This document shows, piece by piece, positions 1 through 8,672 of a stretch of DNA of 26,063 nt. The translations under genes were made by a program, and so were the position numbers. The stretch comes from CAVQNQ01 sp964427655 (GTDB taxonomy: Bacteria; Acidobacteriota; Terriglobia; Bryobacterales; Bryobacteraceae), in the NCBI GenBank assembly GCA_964427655.1, contig CAYRWE010000045.1:1-26063 (forward strand), given 5' to 3'. The notes beneath the pieces were generated by a model. The model ran no database searches. It was not told the origin of the DNA and saw only the letters and a list, made by a program, of their open reading frames with translations. Positions within the stretch are counted from its first letter, which is position 1, and each line of letters begins with the position of its first letter.

Positions 1-1
1 G

Positions 2-2797
2 TGCATCCAGACCGGCAAGAACATGAACGACCCCAGCCGGATGCGCTGGGCCACGGCGGATTTCTATCTCAAATCGCGCGACGAGATGCTGGAGCTGTTC
101 GGCGAACTCGAAGATGCCGTGGACCGCACCTGGGAAATCGCCGAGCGCTGCCACGTCAAACTGGAGAAGGTCAAGGAGCCGTTTCCGCACTTCGAGGTTC
201 CCCCCGAGCACTCTACCGACACGTATTTCGAATACATCGCCCGGCAGGGTTTCGAAAAGCGCCGTCCGCGCCTGGAGGCCATGCGCGCCAAGGGCATCCT
301 GAAGCACGACCTGGCCGAGTACGCCCAGCGCCTCGACAACGAAATCCGGATGATTCAGAAGATGAAGTTCACGGGCTATTTTCTGATCGTCTGGGACTTC
401 ATCCGCTACGCCAAGTCCAAGGGCATCCCCGTGGGACCGGGGCGCGGCTCGGCGGCCGGCAGCCTGGTGGGATATTCGATGGCCATCACCGATATCGACC
501 CGCTGCAATACGGGCTGCTCTTCGAGCGCTTCCTCAACCCCGAGCGCGTCAGCTTCCCCGATATCGACGTCGATTTCTGCATGAACCGCCGCGGCGAGGT
601 GATTCAATACGTCACCGAGAAATACGGCCGCGAGCAGGTGGCGCAGATCATCACCTTCAACACGCTGGGCGCGCGCGCGGCGATCAAGGACGTCGGCCGG
701 GTGCTGGAAATGCCGTTCAAGGACGTGGAGCGCCTCACCAAGATGGTGCCCAACGTCCTGAACATTTCGCTCGAAGAATCCATCAAGCAGGAGCCGGGCT
801 TCGAGGAAGCGGCGCGCATCGATCCGCGCGTGGCCGATGTCCTCGCCGTGGCGCGGCGCCTGGAAGGCCTCGCGCGCAATTGCTCGGTGCACGCTGCCGG
901 CGTCGTGATTTCGCCCCAGCCGCTCAAGGAGCTGGTGCCGCTCTACAAGACGAACCGCGATGAAATTGTGACGCAGTTCGATATGAACGGCCTGGACAAG
1001 CTCCAGCTCCTCAAGATGGATTTCCTGGGGCTGACCACCCTCACGCTCATCAACGACGCCCAGCGGCTCATCGAGAAGCGACACGGCGTCAAGCTCGAGC
1101 CCGAGGACCTGCCGCTAGACGATCCGGCCACCTACGAGATCTTCTGCAAGGGCTTCACCAGCGGGGTCTTCCAGTTCGAATCCGCGGGCATGCGCGACAT
1201 CCTGCGCCGCTACCATCCCAGCCGCATCGAGGACCTCACCGCTCTCAACGCGCTCTACCGTCCCGGGCCGATTCAGGGCGGTATGATCGACGATTTCATC
1301 GAGCGCAAGTGGGGCCGCCGCGCAGTGCAATACGACCTGCCGGAGCTCAAGGAGCTGCTCGAAGAGACCTACGGCGTCATCGTCTACCAGGAACAGGTGA
1401 TGCAGATCTCCAACCGCGTGGCCGGTTATTCGCTGGGCGATGCCGACCTGCTGCGGCGGGCCATGGGCAAGAAGAAGCTCGAGGAGATGGTCAAGCAGCG
1501 CCAGCGCTTCATCGACGGCGCGCTGGAACGCGGCTTCCCGCCGAAGAAGGTCGAGAAGATTTTCGACCTGATGGAGCAGTTCGCGGGCTACGGCTTCAAC
1601 AAGTCGCACTCGGCGGCGTACGCGTACCTGGCGTTCGTCACGGCGTATCTCAAGGCGCATTACCCGGTGGATTTCATGGCGGCGCTGCTCACCTCCGAAA
1701 CCGGCAACACCGCCAAGATCGTGAAGTACATCAACGAGTGCCGCGAGATGGGCATCACGGTTCTGCCGCCGGACGTAGACCACAGCGATTGGAGCTTCAC
1801 GCCGGATGGGCAGGCCATCCGCTTCGGCCTGGGCGCGGTGAAGAACCTGGGGCAATCGGCCGTAGAGGCCATCGGGGCGGCGCGCGCCACCGCCGGCAGC
1901 TTCCACTCGCTGCACGAGTTTTGCGAGAAGGTGGACCTGGGCGCGGTGAACCGGCGCATGATCGAGAGCCTGATCCGCGCCGGCGCCATGGATTCGCTCG
2001 AAGGCACGCGCTCGCAGAAGATGGCCGCTCTCGACGGCGCCATGGAAGGCGGCCAGCGCGTCTGGCGCGACCGCGAGAGCGGACAGGTGGGCCTGTTTGG
2101 CGAGATCATGGCGGCCGAGCCACAGGTCACGGCCTTGCCCAACGTTCCCGACTGGACCGATAAGGAGAAACTCGCCGGCGAAAAAGAGATGTTGGGCTTC
2201 TGGGTCACCGGACACCCACTCGATCGCTTCGCCGACAAGATCGCCGAGCTGGCCACGCACGATACGAGCAAGCTAGAGGGTCTGGGCAAAGGCGTCGAAG
2301 TGAAGCTGGCCGGAGTGCTCACCGGTATCGCGCGCAAGCGCAACCGCGAGGGCAAGCCGTGGGTGGCCCTGAGCATCGAGGACCGCATCGGCTCGGTGGA
2401 TGGCATGGTCTTCGCGGCCAGCTATGAGCGCCTGGCACAGCAGGTGGTGGAGGATTGCGCCGTGCTGCTCACCGGCCTGGTGCTGCCGGAAGAGAACGCG
2501 CCGCCCAAGATTTCCGTGCAGGAAATCGTCCCGCTCGAAAACGCCCGCGTGGATATGCCCAGCGTGATTTCGATCCGCGTATGGCTAGGGCGGAATGGCA
2601 GCCTAGATCGCGCGAGCGAGCTCGAAGACATCTTCCGCCGCAAGCCGGGAGAAACGCAGGTGCGCCTGCGCCTGGAGATGGCGCGCGATTTCGCGGTGCT
2701 GCTGGACGTGCCGTCGAAGGTGCGTCCGGACCGGGAATTCCGTGCGGCGGTGGAAGCGATCTGCGGGGCGGAAGCCATCGAGCGGGTGGCGGGATAA
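2..2797 (+). CDS. dnaE: DNA polymerase III subunit alpha, 5'-truncated by the window edge
   Basis: This is the replicative polymerase, which extends DNA on the sliding clamp. The reading frame is open from base 2 (it reads CIQTGKNMNDPSRMRW), so the ATG at 23 is internal and roughly the first 230 residues (most of the PHP domain) lie outside the window. About 931 residues are visible. Seen in order: the GPGRGSAAGSLVGY loop, the PDIDVDF catalytic motif (near 557-577), the third catalytic Asp in LLKMDFLGL (codon at 1019), YQEQVMQI, the fingers motif FNKSHSAAYAY, and a C-terminal OB-fold region. QVGLFG at 2084-2101 fits the QxxLF internal clamp-binding motif, whose partner DnaN is encoded in the same window. 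It ends in TAA. Length and motif order fit the DnaE1 class rather than DnaE2/ImuC, but without the N-terminus that is not fully proven. The next gene is convergent, 15 bases away. Confidence 0.97.
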   Translation, partial: CIQTGKNMNDPSRMRWATADFYLKSRDEMLELFGELEDAVDRTWEIAERCHVKLEKVKEPFPHFEVPPEHSTDTYFEYIARQGFEKRRPRLEAMRAKGILKHDLAEYAQRLDNEIRMIQKMKFTGYFLIVWDFIRYAKSKGIPVGPGRGSAAGSLVGYSMAITDIDPLQYGLLFERFLNPERVSFPDIDVDFCMNRRGEVIQYVTEKYGREQVAQIITFNTLGARAAIKDVGRVLEMPFKDVERLTKMVPNVLNISLEESIKQEPGFEEAARIDPRVADVLAVARRLEGLARNCSVHAAGVVISPQPLKELVPLYKTNRDEIVTQFDMNGLDKLQLLKMDFLGLTTLTLINDAQRLIEKRHGVKLEPEDLPLDDPATYEIFCKGFTSGVFQFESAGMRDILRRYHPSRIEDLTALNALYRPGPIQGGMIDDFIERKWGRRAVQYDLPELKELLEETYGVIVYQEQVMQISNRVAGYSLGDADLLRRAMGKKKLEEMVKQRQRFIDGALERGFPPKKVEKIFDLMEQFAGYGFNKSHSAAYAYLAFVTAYLKAHYPVDFMAALLTSETGNTAKIVKYINECREMGITVLPPDVDHSDWSFTPDGQAIRFGLGAVKNLGQSAVEAIGAARATAGSFHSLHEFCEKVDLGAVNRRMIESLIRAGAMDSLEGTRSQKMAALDGAMEGGQRVWRDRESGQVGLFGEIMAAEPQVTALPNVPDWTDKEKLAGEKEMLGFWVTGHPLDRFADKIAELATHDTSKLEGLGKGVEVKLAGVLTGIARKRNREGKPWVALSIEDRIGSVDGMVFAASYERLAQQVVEDCAVLLTGLVLPEENAPPKISVQEIVPLENARVDMPSVISIRVWLGRNGSLDRASELEDIFRRKPGETQVRLRLEMARDFAVLLDVPSKVRPDREFRAAVEAICGAEAIERVAG

Positions 2798-2812
2798 GGG
2801 TTCGCGCGCCGG

Positions 2813-4948
2813 CTAATCAATCTCCAGAGACACGACAGCGTCTCCGATCGTGAGCTGCGGCGCGGAGTAATAGCATGAGGTTCCAGGCGGCGGCTGGTAG
2901 AGGAAATTGACCTGCAGCGCGTTCATCACCAAGCCGGGCGAGCTGCCCGCGTAGAGCACCTGCTGCGTCAGGTCCGGGCATTCGCCAACGAGACTGCCGA
3001 CACCGAGATTGGTAATCGAGACCACCGATATCGGAGACGGCGCCGGGTTCGGGGCGATACTGCCATCGGGAAGGCTGGGCATAAGGGTGCCGGCACCGCT
3101 CACGTACATCGTCAGAATCGAACCGGGAACGGCGGGATGGTTCGGACCGTTCACGGTGCCATCCGCATTCACAATCGCGAGGACGTTCGGCTGGGTGGGG
3201 ACGACGGTGAGGTCGAGGGTCTGCGACGTGCCGGCGGAGGTGACCACCTGGAGAGTGGTCTTCGTCTGGCCGAGGATTTCATAGGGAGCCAGCACGTTGA
3301 TCTGCGTGGCCGAGGCCCAAAGCAGAGGCGCGGCGCGTCCGTCGAAGAGCACCTGGGTTCCGGCGAGCTGGGAGGCGATGCGATCGGTTGAATCGAGCGC
3401 GGCGCCGGCGCCGGACGCCGGGCCCAGGCCCGTGCCGTAGAGGCTCATGAATTCGCCCGGCGCTACGGTGCCGCCGGTCTGGCTCGCAGCGGAATCCGCG
3501 ACGCCCATGAGCGAGACGCCGGAAACCGGCGCCGCCGGCAGCCGAAGGAGCCAGCCGGAAACTGTGTTGGTGCCGGATGCAACCGTGAGGACCGCGCCGC
3601 CTGAAATGGTCAGCGTGCCGTCGGGGTTGATCCAGATGTCGCCACGGCCGCTCACCGCGTACGAATCCTGCTCCGCTCCCGGGATCCGCTCCGAGGCCAG
3701 CAGGCGCGATCCATCGGCGGCCAGTTCAAGAACCAGGGCCGATCCGAGCTGCAAGCTTCCGGGCAGCATTGGAAAATCCGGCGATCCCGTGCCGCCTGCA
3801 ACCCAGAGATTGCCTTTCGTATCCGCCTGGATGCCGCCGATGAAATCCTCCTGCGACCCGGCCAGGTAGGTCGAGAAGAGCCACGCCGTTCCGCTGGCAT
3901 TCAAGCGCGTGACGAAACCGTGCGGGCCGGTCCCGGCTTGAGCCGGTAGCGCGGGTTCGAAAGCGCCCGGCGTCACCGGAAAATCGGGATCCCATGTTGT
4001 GCCGGCCACTACGGCCCCGCCATCGGGATCCAAGGCGAGTCCGGAAACCTGCTCGGTCATGGAGTTCGCTTGTGGTGCCGTCCCGCCGAGAAATGTTGAC
4101 CAGATCAGGCTTTTGAAATCGGCGGCCAAGCGCGTGAGGAAGATATTGCCGGATTCGGCCCGGCACTTGCACACGGATTGCGGCGCGCCCGCGGTAACCG
4201 GATAATCCACCGTATTCGTGGTGCCCGCAATGGTGACCGCGCCGCTCGCATCGACGGCAATCGCCGCGGGAGTAGTCACCGCAAACGCGGCGGCTGAAGT
4301 CGAATTAACCGGTAAGGTGACGGCTACTCCGCGAACCAAAGTCGAAAGCAGCCGCGTGCCGGAATTCGAGAACTTGCTGACGAAACCGAAAGCGTAAAAT
4401 TGCTGGAGCGCGAAGGGGATCGAGCCGGAAGGGAAGCCCTGGAATGCGCCCGCCGAGACCGGGAAATCGCTCTGGCTGGTGGTGCCGATGACATAGACGT
4501 TGCCCGATGCGTCGATGGCTATGGCGGTCGCGCTGGTGCTGCCGTGCGGGTCCGCGCCGCCCAGCTCCATCGAGAGCGCCGGTGGGCCGGAAGCCGTCAG
4601 CTTAACCAGCGTGTGCGATCCGGCCAGCCAGAGAGCGCCATTGGCATCGACGGCGGCGGCCACCGGGGAAAACGGAACGGTCGTCGTGATGGTGGCCGTG
4701 TTGTGGAAGCCAAGGTCGAACTTCAGCACCGAGACGGCATAAGCATAAATTGTGATGTTCGGGATGCTGTTCGTTGACGAGTAGACAACGAAAAGATTGC
4801 CGGCCTGGTCCTGCGCGGCACAAGATTCGCTCGCACCGGCCGGCGCCTGGTAATAGGAGAGCAGGGAAGTCTGCGCCTGCGCCGCAGATCCTGCCAGGCA
4901 CAGCGCCGCGAGCACGAACGCGGGAGATTTCACAAGTCTGTTGCTCAA
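2813..4948 (-). CDS. Secreted SBBP-repeat protein with TIGR03437-type C-terminal domain (copy 1)
   Basis: A predicted exported protein of 711 residues. The N-terminus is a signal peptide (hydrophobic FVLAALCLAGSAAQA, likely cut before QTS). The middle (about 130-400) has repeated units of the type IDASGNVYVIGTTSQSDFP followed by a phenylalanine-rich strand and FSTYL/STFLGG, which matches SBBP beta-propeller-like repeats. The last about 230 residues (VADSAASQTGGTVAPGEF, LYGTGLGP, SATQINVLAPYEI, GPNHPAVPGS) match the Solibacter C-terminal domain TIGR03437. Function is unknown; an extracellular adhesive or ligand-binding role is only inference. The start codon is TTG at 4948, overlapping the TGA of the upstream gene; GTG at 4933 would also give a good signal peptide, and neither has a convincing Shine-Dalgarno site. 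It is a close paralogue of the gene at 8673-10787. The conserved CKC pair and the GECPD cysteine suggest disulfides. Confidence 0.88.
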   Translation of the reverse strand: MSNRLVKSPAFVLAALCLAGSAAQAQTSLLSYYQAPAGASESCAAQDQAGNLFVVYSSTNSIPNITIYAYAVSVLKFDLGFHNTATITTTVPFSPVAAAVDANGALWLAGSHTLVKLTASGPPALSMELGGADPHGSTSATAIAIDASGNVYVIGTTSQSDFPVSAGAFQGFPSGSIPFALQQFYAFGFVSKFSNSGTRLLSTLVRGVAVTLPVNSTSAAAFAVTTPAAIAVDASGAVTIAGTTNTVDYPVTAGAPQSVCKCRAESGNIFLTRLAADFKSLIWSTFLGGTAPQANSMTEQVSGLALDPDGGAVVAGTTWDPDFPVTPGAFEPALPAQAGTGPHGFVTRLNASGTAWLFSTYLAGSQEDFIGGIQADTKGNLWVAGGTGSPDFPMLPGSLQLGSALVLELAADGSRLLASERIPGAEQDSYAVSGRGDIWINPDGTLTISGGAVLTVASGTNTVSGWLLRLPAAPVSGVSLMGVADSAASQTGGTVAPGEFMSLYGTGLGPASGAGAALDSTDRIASQLAGTQVLFDGRAAPLLWASATQINVLAPYEILGQTKTTLQVVTSAGTSQTLDLTVVPTQPNVLAIVNADGTVNGPNHPAVPGSILTMYVSGAGTLMPSLPDGSIAPNPAPSPISVVSITNLGVGSLVGECPDLTQQVLYAGSSPGLVMNALQVNFLYQPPPGTSCYYSAPQLTIGDAVVSLEID

Positions 4949-6057
4949 ATCTTCTGCGCCATGCTCTGCTCCGGCAGACTGCCGGCGGTGCGGTACATCG
5001 CAAGGATGTTCTCTACGGGCGTGTCCGGTTGAAGGTTGTGACAGGGCGCCAGAATCAGGCCGCCCCGGCTGCCGAACTGCTCAATGCGCGCGCGAACTTC
5101 GGCCGCCACATCTTCCGGCGTGCCGAAGGGCAACGTCTTCTGCGTGCTCATCGTGCCGTGCAGGCAGATTTCGGGGAACTCGGCGGCCAGCTCGTGCGGC
5201 ACCATGCCTTTGGCCTCGGGCTGCACGGTGTCGTAGAGGTCGAGCCCCATCTCGACGAAATCCGGCCAGAGCTTGCGCGTCCCGCCGCAGGAGTGCAGCA
5301 TCAGCCGCGCGCCGTGCCGGTGCGCCAGGTCGATCATGGCCTGCACTTTCGGCCGGAGGAGGCGGCGCCATTTTTCGACGCTCATGAGGATGCCGCGCTG
5401 GGTGCCGAAATCGTCGCCGATCCAGACGATGTCGATGGCGCCGCGGCAGGCCTCCAGCGCGCGGCGGTTGTGCTCGTAGGCAAACTCGAAGCGCTTTTCC
5501 ATGATGCCCAGGCCGGCGGGATCTTCGGTGGCGATATCGAAGAGCGTGCGCTCCACGCCGCGGCCGAAGGCGGTGCCGTTGATCAAATCCAGATTGCCGG
5601 GCCAGCCGTAGACGATGGCGTAATCCTTCCAGCGCTCGCACTGGGCGGGCAGCGCGGAGTAGTCGTACCAATCGGCGGAGGGCCAGCGGTAGCGCGCCAC
5701 GTCGGCAGCGGTCTCAAAATCGGCATAGGGCCAGACGCAGGTCTCCGAATAGGTTCCGACTTCGTTACGCACGGCGCGATAGACCACACCGAAAACGTCC
5801 TGCCTGCGGCCGTCGGTGAATTGGGGCAACTCGGGACCGATATAGGGCAGCCGCAGGGCGCGCAGGTCCGTGCCGAGCGAATCCAGAATGTCCCAATCGT
5901 AATCGGCCACGTCGCCGGGACGCGACTCGACGTCCTCGCTCAGCCCGAAGTGGCGGCGCAGCTTCAGGTCGGCTTCGGGTGTTCCCAGATAGTTCACCGG
6001 GACGCGGTCCATCGGCTGATGCCCGATGGCCGCCAGGACGCGCTCTTTCGAAGTCAT
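4945..6057 (-). CDS. Uroporphyrinogen decarboxylase (URO-D) superfamily protein, methyltransferase-like
   Basis: A cytoplasmic URO-D-fold protein of 370 residues with no signal peptide. The opening MTSKERVLAAIGHQPMDRVP is typical of the URO-D superfamily outside HemE. His255, Cys257 (LHSCGG) and Cys339 (LAPCHN) form an H-x-C-x(81)-C pattern. This is the zinc-ligand pattern known from MtaA/MtbA-type methylcobamide:CoM methyltransferases, where zinc activates a thiol acceptor. This argues against heme biosynthesis and for a corrinoid-linked or other zinc-dependent methyl-transfer or demethylation role. No corrinoid protein is encoded nearby, so substrate and partner are unknown. The start is ATG at 6057 with AAGGGAG just upstream. 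Its stop overlaps the TTG start of the downstream secreted-protein gene, so the two may be translationally coupled. It is divergent from the glycoside-hydrolase-like gene at 6181. Confidence 0.88.
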   Translation of the reverse strand: MTSKERVLAAIGHQPMDRVPVNYLGTPEADLKLRRHFGLSEDVESRPGDVADYDWDILDSLGTDLRALRLPYIGPELPQFTDGRRQDVFGVVYRAVRNEVGTYSETCVWPYADFETAADVARYRWPSADWYDYSALPAQCERWKDYAIVYGWPGNLDLINGTAFGRGVERTLFDIATEDPAGLGIMEKRFEFAYEHNRRALEACRGAIDIVWIGDDFGTQRGILMSVEKWRRLLRPKVQAMIDLAHRHGARLMLHSCGGTRKLWPDFVEMGLDLYDTVQPEAKGMVPHELAAEFPEICLHGTMSTQKTLPFGTPEDVAAEVRARIEQFGSRGGLILAPCHNLQPDTPVENILAMYRTAGSLPEQSMAQKI

Positions 6058-6180
6058 GGCTCCCTTATTATGCGCCCGCGGGGGCGCCCGCGAACAGCCG
6101 GGCGAATGCTGGCGCGGCTCGACGGTTGACGCGGGCCGGCATGGCGGGACATGATACGGGGATACTTGCGAGGTGTCTTG
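6058..6180. promoter_or_regulatory. Divergent intergenic region between URO-D-like and glycoside-hydrolase-like genes
   Basis: This 123-base gap holds the start signals for two divergent genes. On the + strand TTGACG (6126-6131), an 18-base spacer and CATGAT (6150-6155) make a weak sigma70-like promoter candidate. GAGGTG at 6170-6175 is a good ribosome binding site for ATG 6181, and decides that start over the upstream ATG at 6151, which has no such site. On the - strand AAGGGAG precedes ATG 6057. A GC-rich self-complementary stretch lies near 6071-6090. The promoter call is tentative. Confidence 0.35.
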
Positions 6181-8667
6181 ATGAGCCGTTGCCGCGTCGG
6201 CCGCCTGTTTGTGTCTCTACTGCTGCTTCTGCCCGCCGCGGCATTGGCGCAGATCCGGATCATCGCTCCGGCCAAGCCCACCTCAGCCGAAACGCTGGCC
6301 GCGCATGAGGTGCGCCGCTATTTTTATTTGCGCACGGGGGAACTCGCTACGCTGGTGAACGGCGATAAGCCCGCCGGGGGCGATGCGATCGTGGTGCGCA
6401 CGGACGTGTCCAGCGGCCTCGATCCCGACGAGTACCGGCTCGAGACCAAGGGACGCACGGCCTACCTGGTGGGAGGCGGCGACACCGGAACGCTCTACGC
6501 CGCCTACCGCTTCGCCGAGCGGCTGGGCGTGCGCTTCTATCTGGATGGCGACGTGATTCCCGACCGGAAAATGCCGCCGGCCATCCCGGCGCTCGACGAG
6601 AGAGGCAAGCCGCTCTTCGCGACGCGCGGCATCCAGCCTTTCCATGATTTTCCGGAAGGTCCGGACTGGTGGAACCGCGACGACTATCTGGCTATCATCG
6701 CCCAGCTTCCCAAGCTGCGCATGAATTTCATCGGCCTGCACACCTATCCCGAAGGCGGCGTGGGACCCGAACCGGGCGTCTGGATCGGCCAGCCCGCCGA
6801 CCTGGGGCCGGATGGCGCGGTCAACTTTTCCTACCCCTCGCAGTGGGCCAACACCGCGCGAAATGGGATGTGGGGCTACGCGGCCATGAAGACCTCCGAT
6901 TTCAGCGCCGGCGCGAGCCTGCTGTTCGAATCCGACGATTTCGGGCCGGACGCAATGCGCGGTCTGATGCCCTCGCCCGCCGCCGGCGCCGATTCCAACG
7001 CGCTCTTCAACCGCGCAGGCGAGATATTCCGCGTCGTGTTTGCCGAGGCCCGCTCGCTGGGCGTCAAGACCGCGATCGGCACCGAAACGCCGCTCACCAT
7101 CCCGCGCCTGGTGGCCGAGCGGCTGCGCGCCGAAGGCCAGGACCCCAAGGACCCGGCCGTGGCGCGCGAACTGTACCTGGGGATGTTCCGCCGCATCGCC
7201 GAGCTTTATCCGGTGGATTATTACTGGCTCTGGACGCCCGAAGACTGGACGTGGGGTGGCAACAAGCCCGGCGAGTTCGAGGCCACCGTCAGGGATTTCG
7301 AAGCCGCCCTCGAGGCGCTCAAGGAGCTGGGCAACCCTTTCACGCTGGCGACTTCGGGATGGGTGCTCGGGCCGCACAACGACCGCGCGGCGCTCGACCG
7401 TATCCTGCCCAAGAACGTGCCGCTGAGCGCGATCAACCGCCTGACCGGCCACGCGCCGGACGAGCAGGGCTTCGCCAACGTCCAGGGCCGCCCGAAGTGG
7501 GTGATCCCGTGGATGGAAAACGACCCCAACCTGACCGCCCCGCAGCCGTGGGCCGGGCGCATGCGGTATGACGCAGTGGAGGCGCGCCGGCTGGGCTCGA
7601 CGGGTCTTCTGGGAATCCACTGGCGCACACGGATCCTGGCGGCGAACGTGGCGGCGCTGGCGGCGGCGGCGTGGGACCAATCCTGGGTGCCGCGCGATTT
7701 CGATACCAGCCCCATTCCGCCGCGGCCGCCGGAACCCGAGCCGGCGGGCGCCACGCCCGACCAGAACAACCCCTTCAAGGGCCGCGCCATGCCGGTGGAG
7801 GATCTCTACCTGGATTTCGCGCGCGCCAATTTCGGCGCCTCGGTGGCGGAACCGGCGGGCCGCATCCTGGCACGCATCGATGGCGTCAACTTGCCCGAAC
7901 CCAGCACATGGCTGAAGGGGCCGGGCGGCATCAAGCCCGAGCCGACGCCCTGGGCAGAGGTGAAGAAGCGCTATGCCTTCGTGGACGAGCTGGCCGCGCT
8001 ACGCCCGGCTTTGGAAGGCGCGGGCAACCAGGGACGCTTCGATTACTGGCTCAACACCTACCGCTACATGGCGGCGCTGGCCGAAGCCGGCTGCCTGCGC
8101 GGGGATCTCGACCGGGCAGTGACGGCGAAGGAGTTTGAGAAAGCGCTACCGATTCGCGTGGCGCTGGCGCGCGCCTGGGAGCGCATGATCGGATTTCAGA
8201 TCGCGGCCGCCGGTACGCCCGGCGAGCTCGGCACGCTGGCCAATCTCGAACAGCACAACCGCGTGTATCTGAGCTTCCTCGCGGCCCACGATGGCGAGAT
8301 CGTCCAAGCGCTCGGCAAGCCGCTGCCGGATGCCGCCCAGCCCGGCAAGGAGTATGCGGGTCCGGCGCGCATCGCCGTACCCACGGTTCGCACGCTGGCC
8401 GGAAAAGGCGAGAGCCTGAGCGTGAAGGTGATCGCGCTCGATAAACAGCCGGTGAAGGCGGTCTCGGCGTACTGGCGGCCGCTGGGGGCGAAGGCTTTCC
8501 GTGCCGCCGGCGTCCGGCACGTGGCCCGCGCGGTTTATGTGCTGAGCCTGCCGCCGCTCGATGGCGATATCGAATATTACGTCCAGGTGGAAACGGCCGC
8601 TGGAAAAAAGCTCACCTGGCCGGCCACGGCGCCGGCGCTGAATCAAAGCGTAGTGGTGAGGGAGTAA
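6181..8667 (+). CDS. Secreted glycoside-hydrolase-like protein (GH67/GH20b-type N-domain plus TIM-barrel-like core)
   Basis: A predicted exported protein of 828 residues. The signal peptide is LFVSLLLLLPAAALA, cut before QIRII. Residues about 25-135 resemble the small alpha/beta domain that precedes the catalytic barrel in GH20, GH67 and GH115 enzymes (AAHEVRRYFYLRTGEL; GGGDTGTLYAAYRFAERLGV). The following about 400 residues have barrel-like segments rich in Trp and acidic residues (LRMNFIGLHTYPE, IGTETPLTIP, YYWLWTPEDWTWGG, WVIPWMENDPN, GLLGIHWRTR). The C-terminal about 100 residues look like a beta-sandwich (SLSVKVIALDKQPVKAVSAY, DIEYYVQVETA). Candidate acid residues lie in WTPEDW and GTETP, but I cannot assign a catalytic pair. 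Likely role: hydrolysis of a plant or microbial polysaccharide, possibly a uronic-acid-containing one; the substrate is unknown. The start ATG 6181 is chosen over 6151 because of GAGGTG five bases upstream. It ends 5 bases before a convergent gene. Confidence 0.75.
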   Translation: MSRCRVGRLFVSLLLLLPAAALAQIRIIAPAKPTSAETLAAHEVRRYFYLRTGELATLVNGDKPAGGDAIVVRTDVSSGLDPDEYRLETKGRTAYLVGGGDTGTLYAAYRFAERLGVRFYLDGDVIPDRKMPPAIPALDERGKPLFATRGIQPFHDFPEGPDWWNRDDYLAIIAQLPKLRMNFIGLHTYPEGGVGPEPGVWIGQPADLGPDGAVNFSYPSQWANTARNGMWGYAAMKTSDFSAGASLLFESDDFGPDAMRGLMPSPAAGADSNALFNRAGEIFRVVFAEARSLGVKTAIGTETPLTIPRLVAERLRAEGQDPKDPAVARELYLGMFRRIAELYPVDYYWLWTPEDWTWGGNKPGEFEATVRDFEAALEALKELGNPFTLATSGWVLGPHNDRAALDRILPKNVPLSAINRLTGHAPDEQGFANVQGRPKWVIPWMENDPNLTAPQPWAGRMRYDAVEARRLGSTGLLGIHWRTRILAANVAALAAAAWDQSWVPRDFDTSPIPPRPPEPEPAGATPDQNNPFKGRAMPVEDLYLDFARANFGASVAEPAGRILARIDGVNLPEPSTWLKGPGGIKPEPTPWAEVKKRYAFVDELAALRPALEGAGNQGRFDYWLNTYRYMAALAEAGCLRGDLDRAVTAKEFEKALPIRVALARAWERMIGFQIAAAGTPGELGTLANLEQHNRVYLSFLAAHDGEIVQALGKPLPDAAQPGKEYAGPARIAVPTVRTLAGKGESLSVKVIALDKQPVKAVSAYWRPLGAKAFRAAGVRHVARAVYVLSLPPLDGDIEYYVQVETAAGKKLTWPATAPALNQSVVVRE

Positions 8668-8672
8668 TTACA

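Noticed and set aside
1..963. 320-codon + frame starting at base 1
   Set aside because: It overlaps dnaE in another frame and its product is Arg/Pro/Gly-rich low-complexity sequence typical of a high-GC shadow.
1115..2260. 381-codon antisense frame in dnaE
   Set aside because: Shadow of dnaE; no family resemblance.
4774..6129. 451-codon + frame over the URO-D gene
   Set aside because: Antisense shadow; the opposite strand encodes a clear URO-D protein.
6283..7680. 465-codon antisense frame in the hydrolase-like gene
   Set aside because: Codon-structure shadow in high-GC DNA; no signal or domain.
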